This document shows positions 30,830-39,747 of a stretch of 45,003 nt of DNA, piece after piece. Position 1 is the first letter of the stretch; each line of letters begins with the position of its first letter. The notes under the pieces were generated by a model. That model was given only the letters and a program-made list of their open reading frames with translations, made no database searches and had not been told where the DNA came from. The translations under genes and the position numbers were made by a program. The stretch covers positions 1-45,003 of the forward strand of contig JAAVDB010000018.1 in assembly GCA_014802015.1 (NCBI GenBank). The letters are read 5' to 3'. The DNA comes from Bacteroides sp. (GTDB taxonomy: Bacteria > Bacteroidota > Bacteroidia > Bacteroidales > Muribaculaceae).

Positions 30830-33121
30830 ATGAAAAAGCTTTACACAGTATGTTTAATGCTCGTAGCATGCCTGCTCATGCCATCCTTGGCCATGTCACA
30901 GCATCGCGAGTCTTTTCCCGGCGCTGAAGGCTATGGCCGCTACACGACCGGAGGACGCGGTGGCAAAGTCTACCACGTGACCACACTTGAGGACAACGAT
31001 CAGCCCGGTTCATTCCGTTACGCAGTCAATCAGTCCGGCCCCAGAACTATCGTATTTGACGTGTCAGGTACAATATTTCTCAAGTCAGACCTCCCGCTGA
31101 GGAACGGCAATGTGACAATAGCCGGCCAGACGGCTCCCGGCGACGGTATCTGTATCGCCGACCGTCCGTTCTCGATCAACGCTAACAATGTCATCATCCG
31201 CTTTATGCGATTTCGCGTAGGCAACCGATTCGTTAACGCCGGTGGCGATGACGGTGCGGACGGACTCGGAGCACTTGACAGGAGCGACATCATCGTGGAC
31301 CATTGCTCGGTAAGCTGGAGCATCGACGAATGCCTCTCATTCTCCGGCACAAAGAATACCACGGTGCAATGGTGTATCGTATCACAGAGCCTCAAGAATG
31401 CCGGCCACTCCAAAGGCGCACACGGTTACGGAGGCAACTGGGGTGGCAGCGGATCATCCTATCACCACAACCTCATTGCCCACCACGACTCGCGCACACC
31501 TCGCCTTGGCCCGCGTCCCACCACTCAGCTTGACGAGCGTATGGACATGCGCAACAACGTGATCTATAACTTTGGCGGTAACGGCTGTTACGGCGGAGAG
31601 GGCATGAATGTAAATATGGTCAACAATTACTATAAGCCCGGAGCTGCGACCAAAAGCGGTAAATATCAGACGCGTATCGCCGGACTGGGTGCGAGAACTC
31701 TCTCATATTGCTTTGACGAGAAGAACTCGGTAGCCCTCTACAACAAGGCCACAGGCAAAAATGTGACATCAGCATCCGTCTCATCCAATGCCACAAAAAG
31801 CACCATATACATTGACGGCAAAAGCAGAGAAATCGATCTGACCACCAAGACTTACGATGTGGACGGTACGAAGGTAGCGCTCGCCCTTAACTCTTATGGT
31901 CCGGCGCTGCATCTGATCGGAACATATTATGTCAACGGCAATGTCAACAGTTCATATCCGTCTTTAGCACAGAACAACTGGGACAATGGTATCTATAACC
32001 AGATTGACAACAACGGCAATGACTATATCTTCACCGAACAGGCCAAGCAGGACATGAGACTTGACACCCCGATAGAGTATTTGTACACGACCACACATAC
32101 CGCGGAAGATGCTTATAAACGAGTGCTTGACTATGCAGGTGCATCACTCAAGCGTGACGGACTTGACGCCATAATCATCAGCGACACACGCAATGGCAAA
32201 TGCTCATTCGGCACCAACGGTATTATTGACAATCAGGACCAGGTGTATTACGGCACCAGCAACAATCTCGCCACAGGCTCGGAGGCCCGCTGGCCTGAGC
32301 TGAAATCTACAGCTGCGCCGAAAGACTCTGACGGTGACGGCATGCCCGACGAATGGGAAAAGGCTAACGGTCTTGATCCTGAAAATCCGGACGACGGCGC
32401 TGTTCTTACCAAAGACGGCTATACCAATCTTGAGCACTATATCAACTCGCTGGTCGAAGACATAATGACCAAGGGCAACGAAGGTGGCAAGATGCTTACA
32501 GGCAACCTTGAAATTACCGATCCGGCTGTCGAACTCCCGGAGTATGATCCCAATTATCAGCCCGAAACTCCCGAATCGGCAGAATGGGACATCTCGTCAA
32601 AAACCGTTATCGATACAGGAAACGGAAAATGGGGATTCGAGAACGGAATCGTCGTCACGAGCAGTAATGCCAACCGAACCTACAGTTCAGGATCAGGAAA
32701 CGCTGCCGATTTTATCAAGGTCAGCAGAAACGAGACATACACGGTAACCATACCTGAAGGTTATGTCATCACAGGTGTTAAACTGAAAGGATTTACCAAT
32801 GTCGACTCAGGCGACGGCATAGTCAACATTGACGGCAACGATTATAAGTTAGTCAACCGCACCGAGTCCACACCATCAGAGTATACCATAGCTTTCGATA
32901 AACCTGTCAAGTCCTTCGGCATGCAGATCAAATCCAATCAGCTGACATTAATGGCGACCCTTAGTGTCAGCAAGGAATCTCAGACCGGCATCGAGGATAT
33001 AATCTCAGACTCTGAGGCCAAGGGTGACGGTAAGATCTACAATCTCATGGGTATTGAGGTCAAGGGCAACCTCGCTCCCGGCATCTACATCCGTGATGGT
33101 AAGAAATTTCTTGTCAAATAA
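30830..33121 (+). CDS. Secreted PL1-type pectate lyase with calcium-binding repeat and C-terminal sorting-like tail
   Basis: A 763-residue exported enzyme; signal peptide 1-23 (...SLAMSQ). Residues about 25-420 form the PL1 beta-helix: FPGAEGYGRYTTGGRGGK, GSFRYAVNQSGPRTIVFDVSG, NVIIRFMRFRVG, DIIVDHCSVSWSIDE and HHDSRTPRLGPR. It would cleave polygalacturonate by calcium-dependent elimination. Residues about 498-545 contain DSDGDGMPDEWEKANGLDP, a thrombospondin-type-3-like calcium loop. A beta-sandwich follows, and the C-terminal IYNLMGIEVKGNLAPGIYIR...FLVK resembles Por/T9SS-type sorting tails. The gene is monocistronic with its own terminator. A 12-codon leader ORF (30795-30833) overlaps the start codon. 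Confidence 0.88.
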   Translation: MKKLYTVCLMLVACLLMPSLAMSQHRESFPGAEGYGRYTTGGRGGKVYHVTTLEDNDQPGSFRYAVNQSGPRTIVFDVSGTIFLKSDLPLRNGNVTIAGQTAPGDGICIADRPFSINANNVIIRFMRFRVGNRFVNAGGDDGADGLGALDRSDIIVDHCSVSWSIDECLSFSGTKNTTVQWCIVSQSLKNAGHSKGAHGYGGNWGGSGSSYHHNLIAHHDSRTPRLGPRPTTQLDERMDMRNNVIYNFGGNGCYGGEGMNVNMVNNYYKPGAATKSGKYQTRIAGLGARTLSYCFDEKNSVALYNKATGKNVTSASVSSNATKSTIYIDGKSREIDLTTKTYDVDGTKVALALNSYGPALHLIGTYYVNGNVNSSYPSLAQNNWDNGIYNQIDNNGNDYIFTEQAKQDMRLDTPIEYLYTTTHTAEDAYKRVLDYAGASLKRDGLDAIIISDTRNGKCSFGTNGIIDNQDQVYYGTSNNLATGSEARWPELKSTAAPKDSDGDGMPDEWEKANGLDPENPDDGAVLTKDGYTNLEHYINSLVEDIMTKGNEGGKMLTGNLEITDPAVELPEYDPNYQPETPESAEWDISSKTVIDTGNGKWGFENGIVVTSSNANRTYSSGSGNAADFIKVSRNETYTVTIPEGYVITGVKLKGFTNVDSGDGIVNIDGNDYKLVNRTESTPSEYTIAFDKPVKSFGMQIKSNQLTLMATLSVSKESQTGIEDIISDSEAKGDGKIYNLMGIEVKGNLAPGIYIRDGKKFLVK

Positions 33122-33154
33122 GCCTCTATACTGATTTGACAGACATCATATACG

Positions 33155-33188
33155 TGAGGGAGCTGAATCCGATGGTTCAGCTCCCTCA
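33155..33188 (+). terminator. Terminator of the PL1 gene
   Basis: Perfect 13-bp stem TGAGGGAGCTGAA with an 8-nt loop, 34 nt after the stop, followed by TAAGTTTTATC. Confidence 0.88.
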
Positions 33189-33232
33189 TAAGTTTTATCA
33201 CATACATCCGCCGATTATTCAGCGATTTTGAC

Positions 33233-33240
33233 TAACTTTG
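33233..33240 (+). promoter_or_regulatory. -7 promoter box of the META-lipoprotein gene run
   Basis: TAACTTTG preceded by TTTTGAC, the same TTTTGACTAAYTTTG context as at the SulP and thiamine promoters, 86 nt before the ATG at 33326. Confidence 0.5.
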
Positions 33241-33325
33241 CACAACTTATCGTGCAAACTCTCCGCACAATAACCTCATATATGATGTTATATAATTATA
33301 ATCATCTTAATAACATTAACAGGCA

Positions 33326-34210
33326 ATGAAACTGACACATTTTATACCTCTGTTATCCATCATGACACTGACTGCTACCGGCTGTAGCGTGATCAACAAT
33401 ATTACGGGACAGAAAAAAGCCCCGCAGCCCGAAACTCCCGTCGAAGCCGTGTCTGTCACCGAACCTGAAACTACACCTGCTGACAAAACATCCGAACTGG
33501 CAGGCGAATGGTCAATCATCGAAGTCAACGGCGAGCAGGTGACGGTGAACGGTGAGGATCACCCCAAGCTTACTCTTACCGCCTCCGATTCTGACGCATC
33601 GATCGTGAACATCATCGCTTTCAACGGATGTAATTATCTCAACGGCGCATGGAATGTAAAAGGCAACAGTCTTGTAAAGGCCGGTGAATTTATCTCGACC
33701 CTCAAGGCATGTCCCGATGCGCCATACGAATACGCCGTCAACAATGCTCTCAACGATGCCGATACATACCAATTGACCGATCAGACCAACATGACAATCA
33801 AATCATCCACCGGACGTGAGATAATGAAATTGCGCAAACGCAACCTCGCATTTCTCAACGGTGCATGGCGAGTGACTGCCATCGAGGGCCAACCCATATC
33901 GGCCCGTATAATGATGGTAATCGATATAGACGAAAACCGTGTGCACGGCAACGCCGGATGCAATATGCTCAACGGTGAGATAGTAGTCAATCTCGACAAG
34001 GGCAACGGTCTGGAGTTCAAAAACCTCGCCACGTCACGTATGACATGTCCCGACATCGCTACCGAGCAAGCGTTCCTGCTGGCGCTTGAGAATGTGGACA
34101 CGGCCGACAAGGGTGCCTCGGACAATGAGGCCCTGCTCAAAAACACTTCAGGTCAGGTAATAATCACCCTAACCCGACTTACTCCGAAAGAAATCGCTGA
34201 AATGGACTGA
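33326..34210 (+). CDS. META-domain (HslJ-like) lipoprotein
   Basis: A 294-residue lipoprotein: signal with lipobox LTATGC (Cys20), then a Pro/Glu/Thr-rich linker (about 25-55). Two META-type domains follow: about 57-165 starting LAGEWSIIEVNG with FNGCNYLNGAW, and about 172-285 starting LNGAWRVTAIEGQPI with GNAGCNMLNGE and ATSRMTCPD. HslJ-like domains are linked to envelope stress and novobiocin resistance in E. coli; here the role is unknown. It is the first gene of a plus-strand run and its stop is one nucleotide before the next ATG. Confidence 0.88.
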   Translation: MKLTHFIPLLSIMTLTATGCSVINNITGQKKAPQPETPVEAVSVTEPETTPADKTSELAGEWSIIEVNGEQVTVNGEDHPKLTLTASDSDASIVNIIAFNGCNYLNGAWNVKGNSLVKAGEFISTLKACPDAPYEYAVNNALNDADTYQLTDQTNMTIKSSTGREIMKLRKRNLAFLNGAWRVTAIEGQPISARIMMVIDIDENRVHGNAGCNMLNGEIVVNLDKGNGLEFKNLATSRMTCPDIATEQAFLLALENVDTADKGASDNEALLKNTSGQVIITLTRLTPKEIAEMD

Positions 34211-34211
34211 T

Positions 34212-35396
34212 ATGAAAAGCGTCAACGAACTGAAACTCATCCTGTGGCCTGACGATGAATACCGTCTGCGCCTCGACCGCTTACGTGCCGGAATGGCAAA
34301 GGCCGGCATCGATGCAATACTCCTTAACGACAACGCCAACCTTTATTATATAACAGGACGCGTGTATGCAGGATACGCATATATACCGCAACAAGGATTA
34401 CCGATATTCTTCGTGCGCCGTCCGGTCGAGATGGAGGGGGATGGTGTCGTATATATCCGCAAGCCCGAAGAGATCACCGAATCTATCGGCATGAGCGCGC
34501 CCGCATCGGTAGGCCTCGAACTCGATGTCACACCCTACTCTACCATCACCCGTCTCGCAAAGGTATTTCCAGGCTCGGAGATTAAGAACGCATCCACAAT
34601 GATGCGTGACGTACGTTCAGTCAAGACACCGCTTGCGTTGCAGATGTTGCGCGAATCAGGCGCGAAACACACGCGTGTCTATAAACGTATTCCCGGCCTC
34701 TTTCAGGAGGGCATGAGCGATTACGACCTACAGATTGCCATCGAACATCTGAGCCGTATGCAAGGTTGTCTCGGTCAGTTCCGTATCAGTGGCGACACTA
34801 TGGAACTGTATATGGGCAATATCCTCGCGGGCGAGAACGCTGACGCACCGTCACCTTACGATTTCGCAATGGGTGGCGCGGGTATGGACCCATCACTGCC
34901 GGTCGGTGCAGACGGCACGCTTATCACTCTGGGCACAACCGTAATGGTGGATGTCAACGGCAACTATAACGGATATATGACCGACATGACCCGCGTGTTC
35001 GCACTTGGTACCATCGAACCACTGGCCCTCAAGGCCCATCAGTGCTCGATAGATATTCATCATGCGTTATGCGACATGATGCGTCCCGGCACTCCGGCAA
35101 AGGCTTTATGGGAAAAAGCGGAAGAGATTGTCGTGAATGCAGATCTCAAGCCCTACTACATGGGTCACCGTCAGCATGCCGGATTCATAGGCCACGGAGT
35201 AGGCATAGAGATTAACGAACTGCCGGTCATAGCGCCACGCAGCCGCGACATAATTCAGGAGAATAACGTCATAGCCCTCGAACCGAAATTCGTGATACCG
35301 AAAGTCGGCGCGGTGGGTATCGAAAACACATACATCGTTCACTCCGACCATGTGGAGTGTATCACCCTCGCTCCCGAGGAAATAATATATTTCTAA
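34212..35396 (+). CDS. M24 family metallopeptidase (Xaa-Pro aminopeptidase-like)
   Basis: A 394-residue cytoplasmic protein. The N-terminal half is a creatinase-like domain (RLDRLRAGMAKAGIDAILL, NANLYYITG). The C-terminal M24 pita-bread fold carries the metal ligands in order: MVDVNGNYNGYMTDMTR (two Asp, about 249 and 260), GFIGHGVGIEINELP (His), ALEPKF (Glu) and GIENTYIV (Glu). It likely releases N-terminal residues ahead of proline. It starts one base after the META gene stop, so the two are translationally linked. Confidence 0.92.
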   Translation: MKSVNELKLILWPDDEYRLRLDRLRAGMAKAGIDAILLNDNANLYYITGRVYAGYAYIPQQGLPIFFVRRPVEMEGDGVVYIRKPEEITESIGMSAPASVGLELDVTPYSTITRLAKVFPGSEIKNASTMMRDVRSVKTPLALQMLRESGAKHTRVYKRIPGLFQEGMSDYDLQIAIEHLSRMQGCLGQFRISGDTMELYMGNILAGENADAPSPYDFAMGGAGMDPSLPVGADGTLITLGTTVMVDVNGNYNGYMTDMTRVFALGTIEPLALKAHQCSIDIHHALCDMMRPGTPAKALWEKAEEIVVNADLKPYYMGHRQHAGFIGHGVGIEINELPVIAPRSRDIIQENNVIALEPKFVIPKVGAVGIENTYIVHSDHVECITLAPEEIIYF

Positions 35397-35416
35397 ACGG
35401 CCACGGCCGAATAAGA

Positions 35417-36850
35417 ATGATAAACCGGTTAGATAAAGTAATAACTCTGATAGATACACCCCTCTATCATACCATCGGAGAGGCGGCCGACTCCATCGAC
35501 CGCCCCTGTTATGCTGTGGGCGGATGCGTCCGCGATATGTTTCTCGAACGCCCGTCCAAAGATATAGATTTTGTCACAGTCGGGAGCGGCATCGAGCTGG
35601 CTGAGGTAGTTGCCGCGCGGCTTGGCAAGGGCACACATCTGACTGTGTTCCGCAACTTCGGTACCGCCCAGGTCAAACGTAACGGTATGGAACTGGAGTT
35701 TGTCGGCGCACGTCGCGAATCATACCATCGCAATTCCCGCAAGCCCATCGTCGAGGACGGCACGCTTGAGGAGGATCTGTCACGACGCGATTTCACCATC
35801 AACGCTCTTGCCCTACAGGTCAATAGCAAGGGGTTCGGTCAGTTGATCGATCTGTTTGACGGACTTGCCGATATGGAGGCCCGCATACTCCGCACGCCTC
35901 TCGATCCTGACATTACGTTCAGCGATGACCCGCTTAGAATGATGCGCGCCATACGGTTTGCCACCCAGCTGCAGTTTGATATATTTCCCGAGACATTTGA
36001 AGCTATCCGACGCAACGCCGAACGTATCAAGATAATTTCGCGTGAGCGTATCGTAGACGAGCTGATGAAGATAATGAAGTCGCCACGCCCGTCAATCGGA
36101 TGGCAGCTGCTGCTCGACTGCGGACTGCTACAGCTGATAATGCCCGAACTTGCGGCAATGCAGGGGGTAGAGACCGTCAACGGACGCGGCCACAAGGATA
36201 ATTTCAGCCACACACTCGAAGTGCTCGACAATGTATCGGCCAAGAGTGACAACGTGTGGTTGCGCTGGGCCGCGCTGATGCACGACATCGCCAAGCCTGT
36301 CACCAAGCGATGGGATGAGCGCGCAGGCTGGACATTCCACAACCACAACTTCGTCGGATCGAAAATGGTGCCGCGCATATTCAGATACATGCGTCTGCCT
36401 CAGGATCAGAAGATGAAATATGTGGCAAAACTTGTGGAGCTGCACATGCGTCCGATAGCGCTTGTCGAGGAGGAAGTGACCGACTCGGCCGTGCGCCGCC
36501 TCATCAACGATGCCGGCGAAGATCTGGAGGATCTGATGACCCTGTGTGAGGCTGACATAACGTCCAAAAACCGCGAGAAGGTCAAACGTCTGCTGAATAA
36601 TTTCGCTCTCGTGCGGGAGAAGATTGCCGACCTCAACGTGCGTGACGAGATCCGTAAACTCCAGCCGCCGGTGGATGGCAACGAGATTATGGAGATTTTC
36701 GGCATCTCGGGCGGTCCTGTGATAGGCGTCATCAAGAGTGCGCTTAAAAATGCTATCCTTGACGGCATAATCGCTCCTAACGACCGTGATGCAGCCATGG
36801 AACTTATGTACAGGATCGCTGCTGAAAACGGTCTGACTCCCAAGGCCTGA
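35417..36850 (+). CDS. cca: CCA-adding tRNA nucleotidyltransferase with HD domain
   Basis: The ATG at 35417 (MINRLDKVITLI) gives 477 residues and avoids overlap with the previous gene; the frame is open 20 codons further up. The class II nucleotidyltransferase head has GGCVRD (35-40) and the catalytic DxD (Asp49, Asp51) in SKDIDFV. The template-binding motif RRDFTINALAL and the RNA-binding neck follow. A C-terminal HD domain (FSHTLEVLDNVSAKSD, ALMHDIAKP near 285-292) may act as a phosphohydrolase. It adds or repairs the 3' CCA end, which the tRNA gene in this window does not encode. Confidence 0.95.
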   Translation: MINRLDKVITLIDTPLYHTIGEAADSIDRPCYAVGGCVRDMFLERPSKDIDFVTVGSGIELAEVVAARLGKGTHLTVFRNFGTAQVKRNGMELEFVGARRESYHRNSRKPIVEDGTLEEDLSRRDFTINALALQVNSKGFGQLIDLFDGLADMEARILRTPLDPDITFSDDPLRMMRAIRFATQLQFDIFPETFEAIRRNAERIKIISRERIVDELMKIMKSPRPSIGWQLLLDCGLLQLIMPELAAMQGVETVNGRGHKDNFSHTLEVLDNVSAKSDNVWLRWAALMHDIAKPVTKRWDERAGWTFHNHNFVGSKMVPRIFRYMRLPQDQKMKYVAKLVELHMRPIALVEEEVTDSAVRRLINDAGEDLEDLMTLCEADITSKNREKVKRLLNNFALVREKIADLNVRDEIRKLQPPVDGNEIMEIFGISGGPVIGVIKSALKNAILDGIIAPNDRDAAMELMYRIAAENGLTPKA

Positions 36851-36902
36851 CTATAAATAAGATCAATCGAATTTAAACAATCTTTATATACAGAGTATTC
36901 AC

Positions 36903-37241
36903 GTGTATTACATAACCAAAACGTTTGAGTTAGCCGGATGTCACAAGCTCAAACTATCCTATCCGAGCAAATGCAGCAATCTTCACGGCCACAACTGGAT
37001 AGTGACCGTGTACTGTAAGGCCGCCGAACTCAATGAGGACGGTATGGTGACAGACTTCTCGCACATCAAGGAGCGCATCACCGGTTATCTCGACCACGGT
37101 AATTTCAACGAGCTGCTGCCATTCAACCCCACGGCTGAAAATATCGCACGATGGATATGCGAGCAGATCGACACATGCTATCGCGTGGATGTGAAGGAGA
37201 GCGAGGGCAATATAGCTACATACGCCGTCGAACCGCTATGA
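36903..37241 (+). CDS. queD: QueD, 6-carboxy-5,6,7,8-tetrahydropterin synthase
   Basis: A 112-residue T-fold enzyme of queuosine (preQ0) synthesis, converting dihydroneopterin triphosphate to carboxytetrahydropterin. Zinc ligands His14, His28 and His30 lie in AGCHKLKL and NLHGHNW, and the catalytic Cys24 is in SKCSNLHGH. The start is a GTG at 36903 (MYYITKTFELAGCHK); there is no in-frame ATG that would preserve the first ligand. Its stop codon overlaps the queE ATG by four bases (ATGA). Confidence 0.95.
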   Translation: MYYITKTFELAGCHKLKLSYPSKCSNLHGHNWIVTVYCKAAELNEDGMVTDFSHIKERITGYLDHGNFNELLPFNPTAENIARWICEQIDTCYRVDVKESEGNIATYAVEPL

Positions 37242-37801
37242 AAGTAAACGAGATATTCTACTCCCTGCAGGGCGAGGGATACCATACCGGCACACCGGCC
37301 GTATTCCTGCGCCTGAGCGGGTGCAACCTGCACTGTCCGTTCTGTGACACGACACACGAGGATGGCACGGAAATGGCCGAGGGTGAAATCCTCGAACGGG
37401 TACTCCCCTATCCCTCCCGCCACATCGTTATCACAGGAGGTGAACCGTCATTGCAGCTGACACCGGCACTCGTGGACATACTCCATGATGCCGGATTCTA
37501 TATCCAGGTAGAGACCAACGGCACGCACCCTCTGCCCGAGGATGTGGACTGGGTCACATGCTCGCCCAAGGCTAACGCAACCGTTGTCCTGAACCGCATA
37601 GATGAACTTAAAGTCGTATACACCGGGCAGGATGTCGAGGAGATTGCCAACCGCTATGCGGCCATGCACTATTTTCTCCAGCCATGTTCGTCTCCCGAAT
37701 ACGACGGCGGAGCAAACATTCAGGCGACTGTCGCCTATATCCTCGAACACACTCACTGGCGGCTGTCACTTCAGACGCATAAACTCATCAACATACCCTG
37801 A
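37238..37801 (+). CDS. queE: QueE, 7-carboxy-7-deazaguanine synthase
   Basis: A 187-residue radical SAM enzyme, starting MKVNEIFYSLQGEGYHTG at the ATG overlapping the queD stop (an upstream in-frame extension to 37151 is a shadow inside queD). The iron-sulfur cluster motif is Cys29-x3-Cys33-x2-Cys36 (GCNLHCPFCDTTH), with TGGEPSLQ for SAM binding. It makes carboxydeazaguanine from the QueD product. queC and queF are not in the window. Confidence 0.95.
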   Translation: MKVNEIFYSLQGEGYHTGTPAVFLRLSGCNLHCPFCDTTHEDGTEMAEGEILERVLPYPSRHIVITGGEPSLQLTPALVDILHDAGFYIQVETNGTHPLPEDVDWVTCSPKANATVVLNRIDELKVVYTGQDVEEIANRYAAMHYFLQPCSSPEYDGGANIQATVAYILEHTHWRLSLQTHKLINIP

Positions 37802-37821
37802 AAACCCATAATGACGAATAT

Positions 37822-39351
37822 ATGAAGACTCGTTTTCATTACATATTATCATTAGCGCTGCTCGTCAGCGGCATTGTGTCGTGCTCACCTTCACGCAACA
37901 GTGATGACGACCATCTTGTGATACTCCACACCAATGACACTCATTCATCCATCGACCCCGATGCGAAGGACAACGGAGGCATAGCGCGCCGCAAGGTGAT
38001 TATCGACAGTGTGCGCGGAGCACGTAATAATGTTATGCTCATCGATGCGGGCGATGCGGTACAGGGGTCACTGTACTTCACCCTGTTTGGCGGCGAGGTG
38101 GAACGCGTGCTGATGAACGAGATGAATTATGACATCCGCATTCTGGGCAATCACGAATTTGACCGCGGTATGAACAAACTTGCCGAGGAGTGGGGTCAGG
38201 TAAATGCCACACGTCTCAGCACCAACTACGACCTGAGCGGTTCGACTCTCGACGGACTGTTTGTCCCGACGGTAATGAAAGAAATCAACGGTCATAAGAT
38301 CGGCTTCATCGGTCTTAACCTCGATCCTGTAGGTATAATCTTTGAAGGAAGTTGCGAGGGTGTCAAATATCTTGACGCTCTTGAGAAGGCCAATGAAGGA
38401 GCCGCCGCACTGCGCGCATACGGTGCAGAAATGGTCATTGCCGTCAGCCATCTCGGATATGACGGAGTGCCCGGCATATCTGACCTTGACATTGCACACG
38501 GCAGTAAAGACATCGACATAATAATCGGAGGGCATACTCACACTGCAATCGATCCGTCCGACCCGTCATCGCCGGCATGGCGTGTAGCCAATGCCGAAGG
38601 TGACAGCGTTACGATCGTCCAGACCGGGGCACGTAGCGCAGCCGTAGGTGAAATCGACATAAATCTTGCCACCAAGACCGTCACCCCACGCCTGATCAAG
38701 GTTGACAACAGACTCGACTCGCGCATCGACACCCGATTCGCCGCAATGATAGACCCTTACCGTGCAGCTGTCGATTCACTCCGGGCATATAAGATCGGTG
38801 AAACCGCCAACGAGTTCGAACGGACGTCCACACGGATGCTCAACCTGTTCAGCGACTTCGTGCGCGAGCGCGGTGCCGAGATATGCGGCAAACCTGTCGA
38901 CCTCTCGATAATGAACAAGGGTGGTATACGCAACAGCCTCGCATGCGGTGATGTCACAAAAGGTGAGATAATCGACATAGCTCCGTTCGAGAACCGTATC
39001 GTAGTCCTTGACATCGCCGGCTCAGACCTGCTTGAAAACATCGGAATAATGACCGGGCAGGATGGACAGGGCGTCAGCTCGAACGTACGCGTACTGTTCG
39101 ATCCCGAGACTCACGCCATCAACAGCGCTACGATCGACGGCCGCCCCATCGACCAGTCACGCCGTTATCGTCTGGCCACTATCGACTATCTCGCAGCCGG
39201 CAATGACTATATGACCCCTCTTAAAAAGGCCACACTGATCGCCCGCAGCAATGAGATCCTGTATGAAGCCCTGATCGACTATATCGCTACAGGACGTTTA
39301 AACGGGATATTTGCAAATCCTGATGATTCACCCCGAATGACCGCATTCTGA
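37822..39351 (+). CDS. 5'-nucleotidase / UshA-like metallophosphatase, lipoprotein
   Basis: A 509-residue protein with a lipoprotein signal (lipobox GIVSC, Cys21). The N-terminal calcineurin-like metallophosphatase domain has the metal motifs LHTNDTHS (Asp39, His41), GDAVQG, LGNHEFDRG, VSHLGYDG and GGHTHT. The C-terminal 5'-nucleotidase domain (about 330-505) contains SIMNKGGIRNSL and the substrate-binding ATIDYLAAGNDYM. It hydrolyses nucleotides outside the inner membrane. It carries both domains in one gene. It begins 20 nt after queE. Confidence 0.92.
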   Translation: MKTRFHYILSLALLVSGIVSCSPSRNSDDDHLVILHTNDTHSSIDPDAKDNGGIARRKVIIDSVRGARNNVMLIDAGDAVQGSLYFTLFGGEVERVLMNEMNYDIRILGNHEFDRGMNKLAEEWGQVNATRLSTNYDLSGSTLDGLFVPTVMKEINGHKIGFIGLNLDPVGIIFEGSCEGVKYLDALEKANEGAAALRAYGAEMVIAVSHLGYDGVPGISDLDIAHGSKDIDIIIGGHTHTAIDPSDPSSPAWRVANAEGDSVTIVQTGARSAAVGEIDINLATKTVTPRLIKVDNRLDSRIDTRFAAMIDPYRAAVDSLRAYKIGETANEFERTSTRMLNLFSDFVRERGAEICGKPVDLSIMNKGGIRNSLACGDVTKGEIIDIAPFENRIVVLDIAGSDLLENIGIMTGQDGQGVSSNVRVLFDPETHAINSATIDGRPIDQSRRYRLATIDYLAAGNDYMTPLKKATLIARSNEILYEALIDYIATGRLNGIFANPDDSPRMTAF

Positions 39352-39352
39352 C

Positions 39353-39727
39353 ATGAACGGATGGCTTACAGTCGGACTTCTCGTAGTCTCGAATATTTTC
39401 ATGACCTTCGCATGGTACGGACAGCTGAAACTCCAGCAGATGAAGGTCATCACCTCAGCGACACCTCTTATTATAGTAATACTAATGTCATGGGGTATCG
39501 CCCTGCTGGAATACTTGTTCATGGTGCCGGCCAACCGATACGGATTTCACGAAAACGGTGGCGCATTCTCGCTGCTGCAACTCAAGGTCATTCAGGAAGT
39601 CATATCATTGCTGATATTCACAGTCTTCACTATACTGTTCTTCCGCGGAGAGGCTCTGCATTGGAATCACTTCCTCGCATTCTGCCTCCTTATTGTCGCT
39701 GTGTATCTCGTGTTCATGGACAGTTGA
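39353..39727 (+). CDS. DUF486 family small membrane protein
   Basis: A 124-residue inner-membrane protein with four hydrophobic segments (GLLVVSNIFMTFAWYGQLKL, ATPLIIVILMSWGIALLEYL, VISLLIFTVFTILFF and HFLAFCLLIVAVYLVF) and the family motif VPANRYGF. DUF486 is related to small DMT-like proteins; no substrate is known. The ATG begins one base after the nucleotidase stop, ending the plus-strand run. It ends 20 nt before the convergent gene, with no terminator seen in that gap. Confidence 0.9.
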   Translation: MNGWLTVGLLVVSNIFMTFAWYGQLKLQQMKVITSATPLIIVILMSWGIALLEYLFMVPANRYGFHENGGAFSLLQLKVIQEVISLLIFTVFTILFFRGEALHWNHFLAFCLLIVAVYLVFMDS

Positions 39728-39747
39728 ACACACCGCGTCACCGGACC

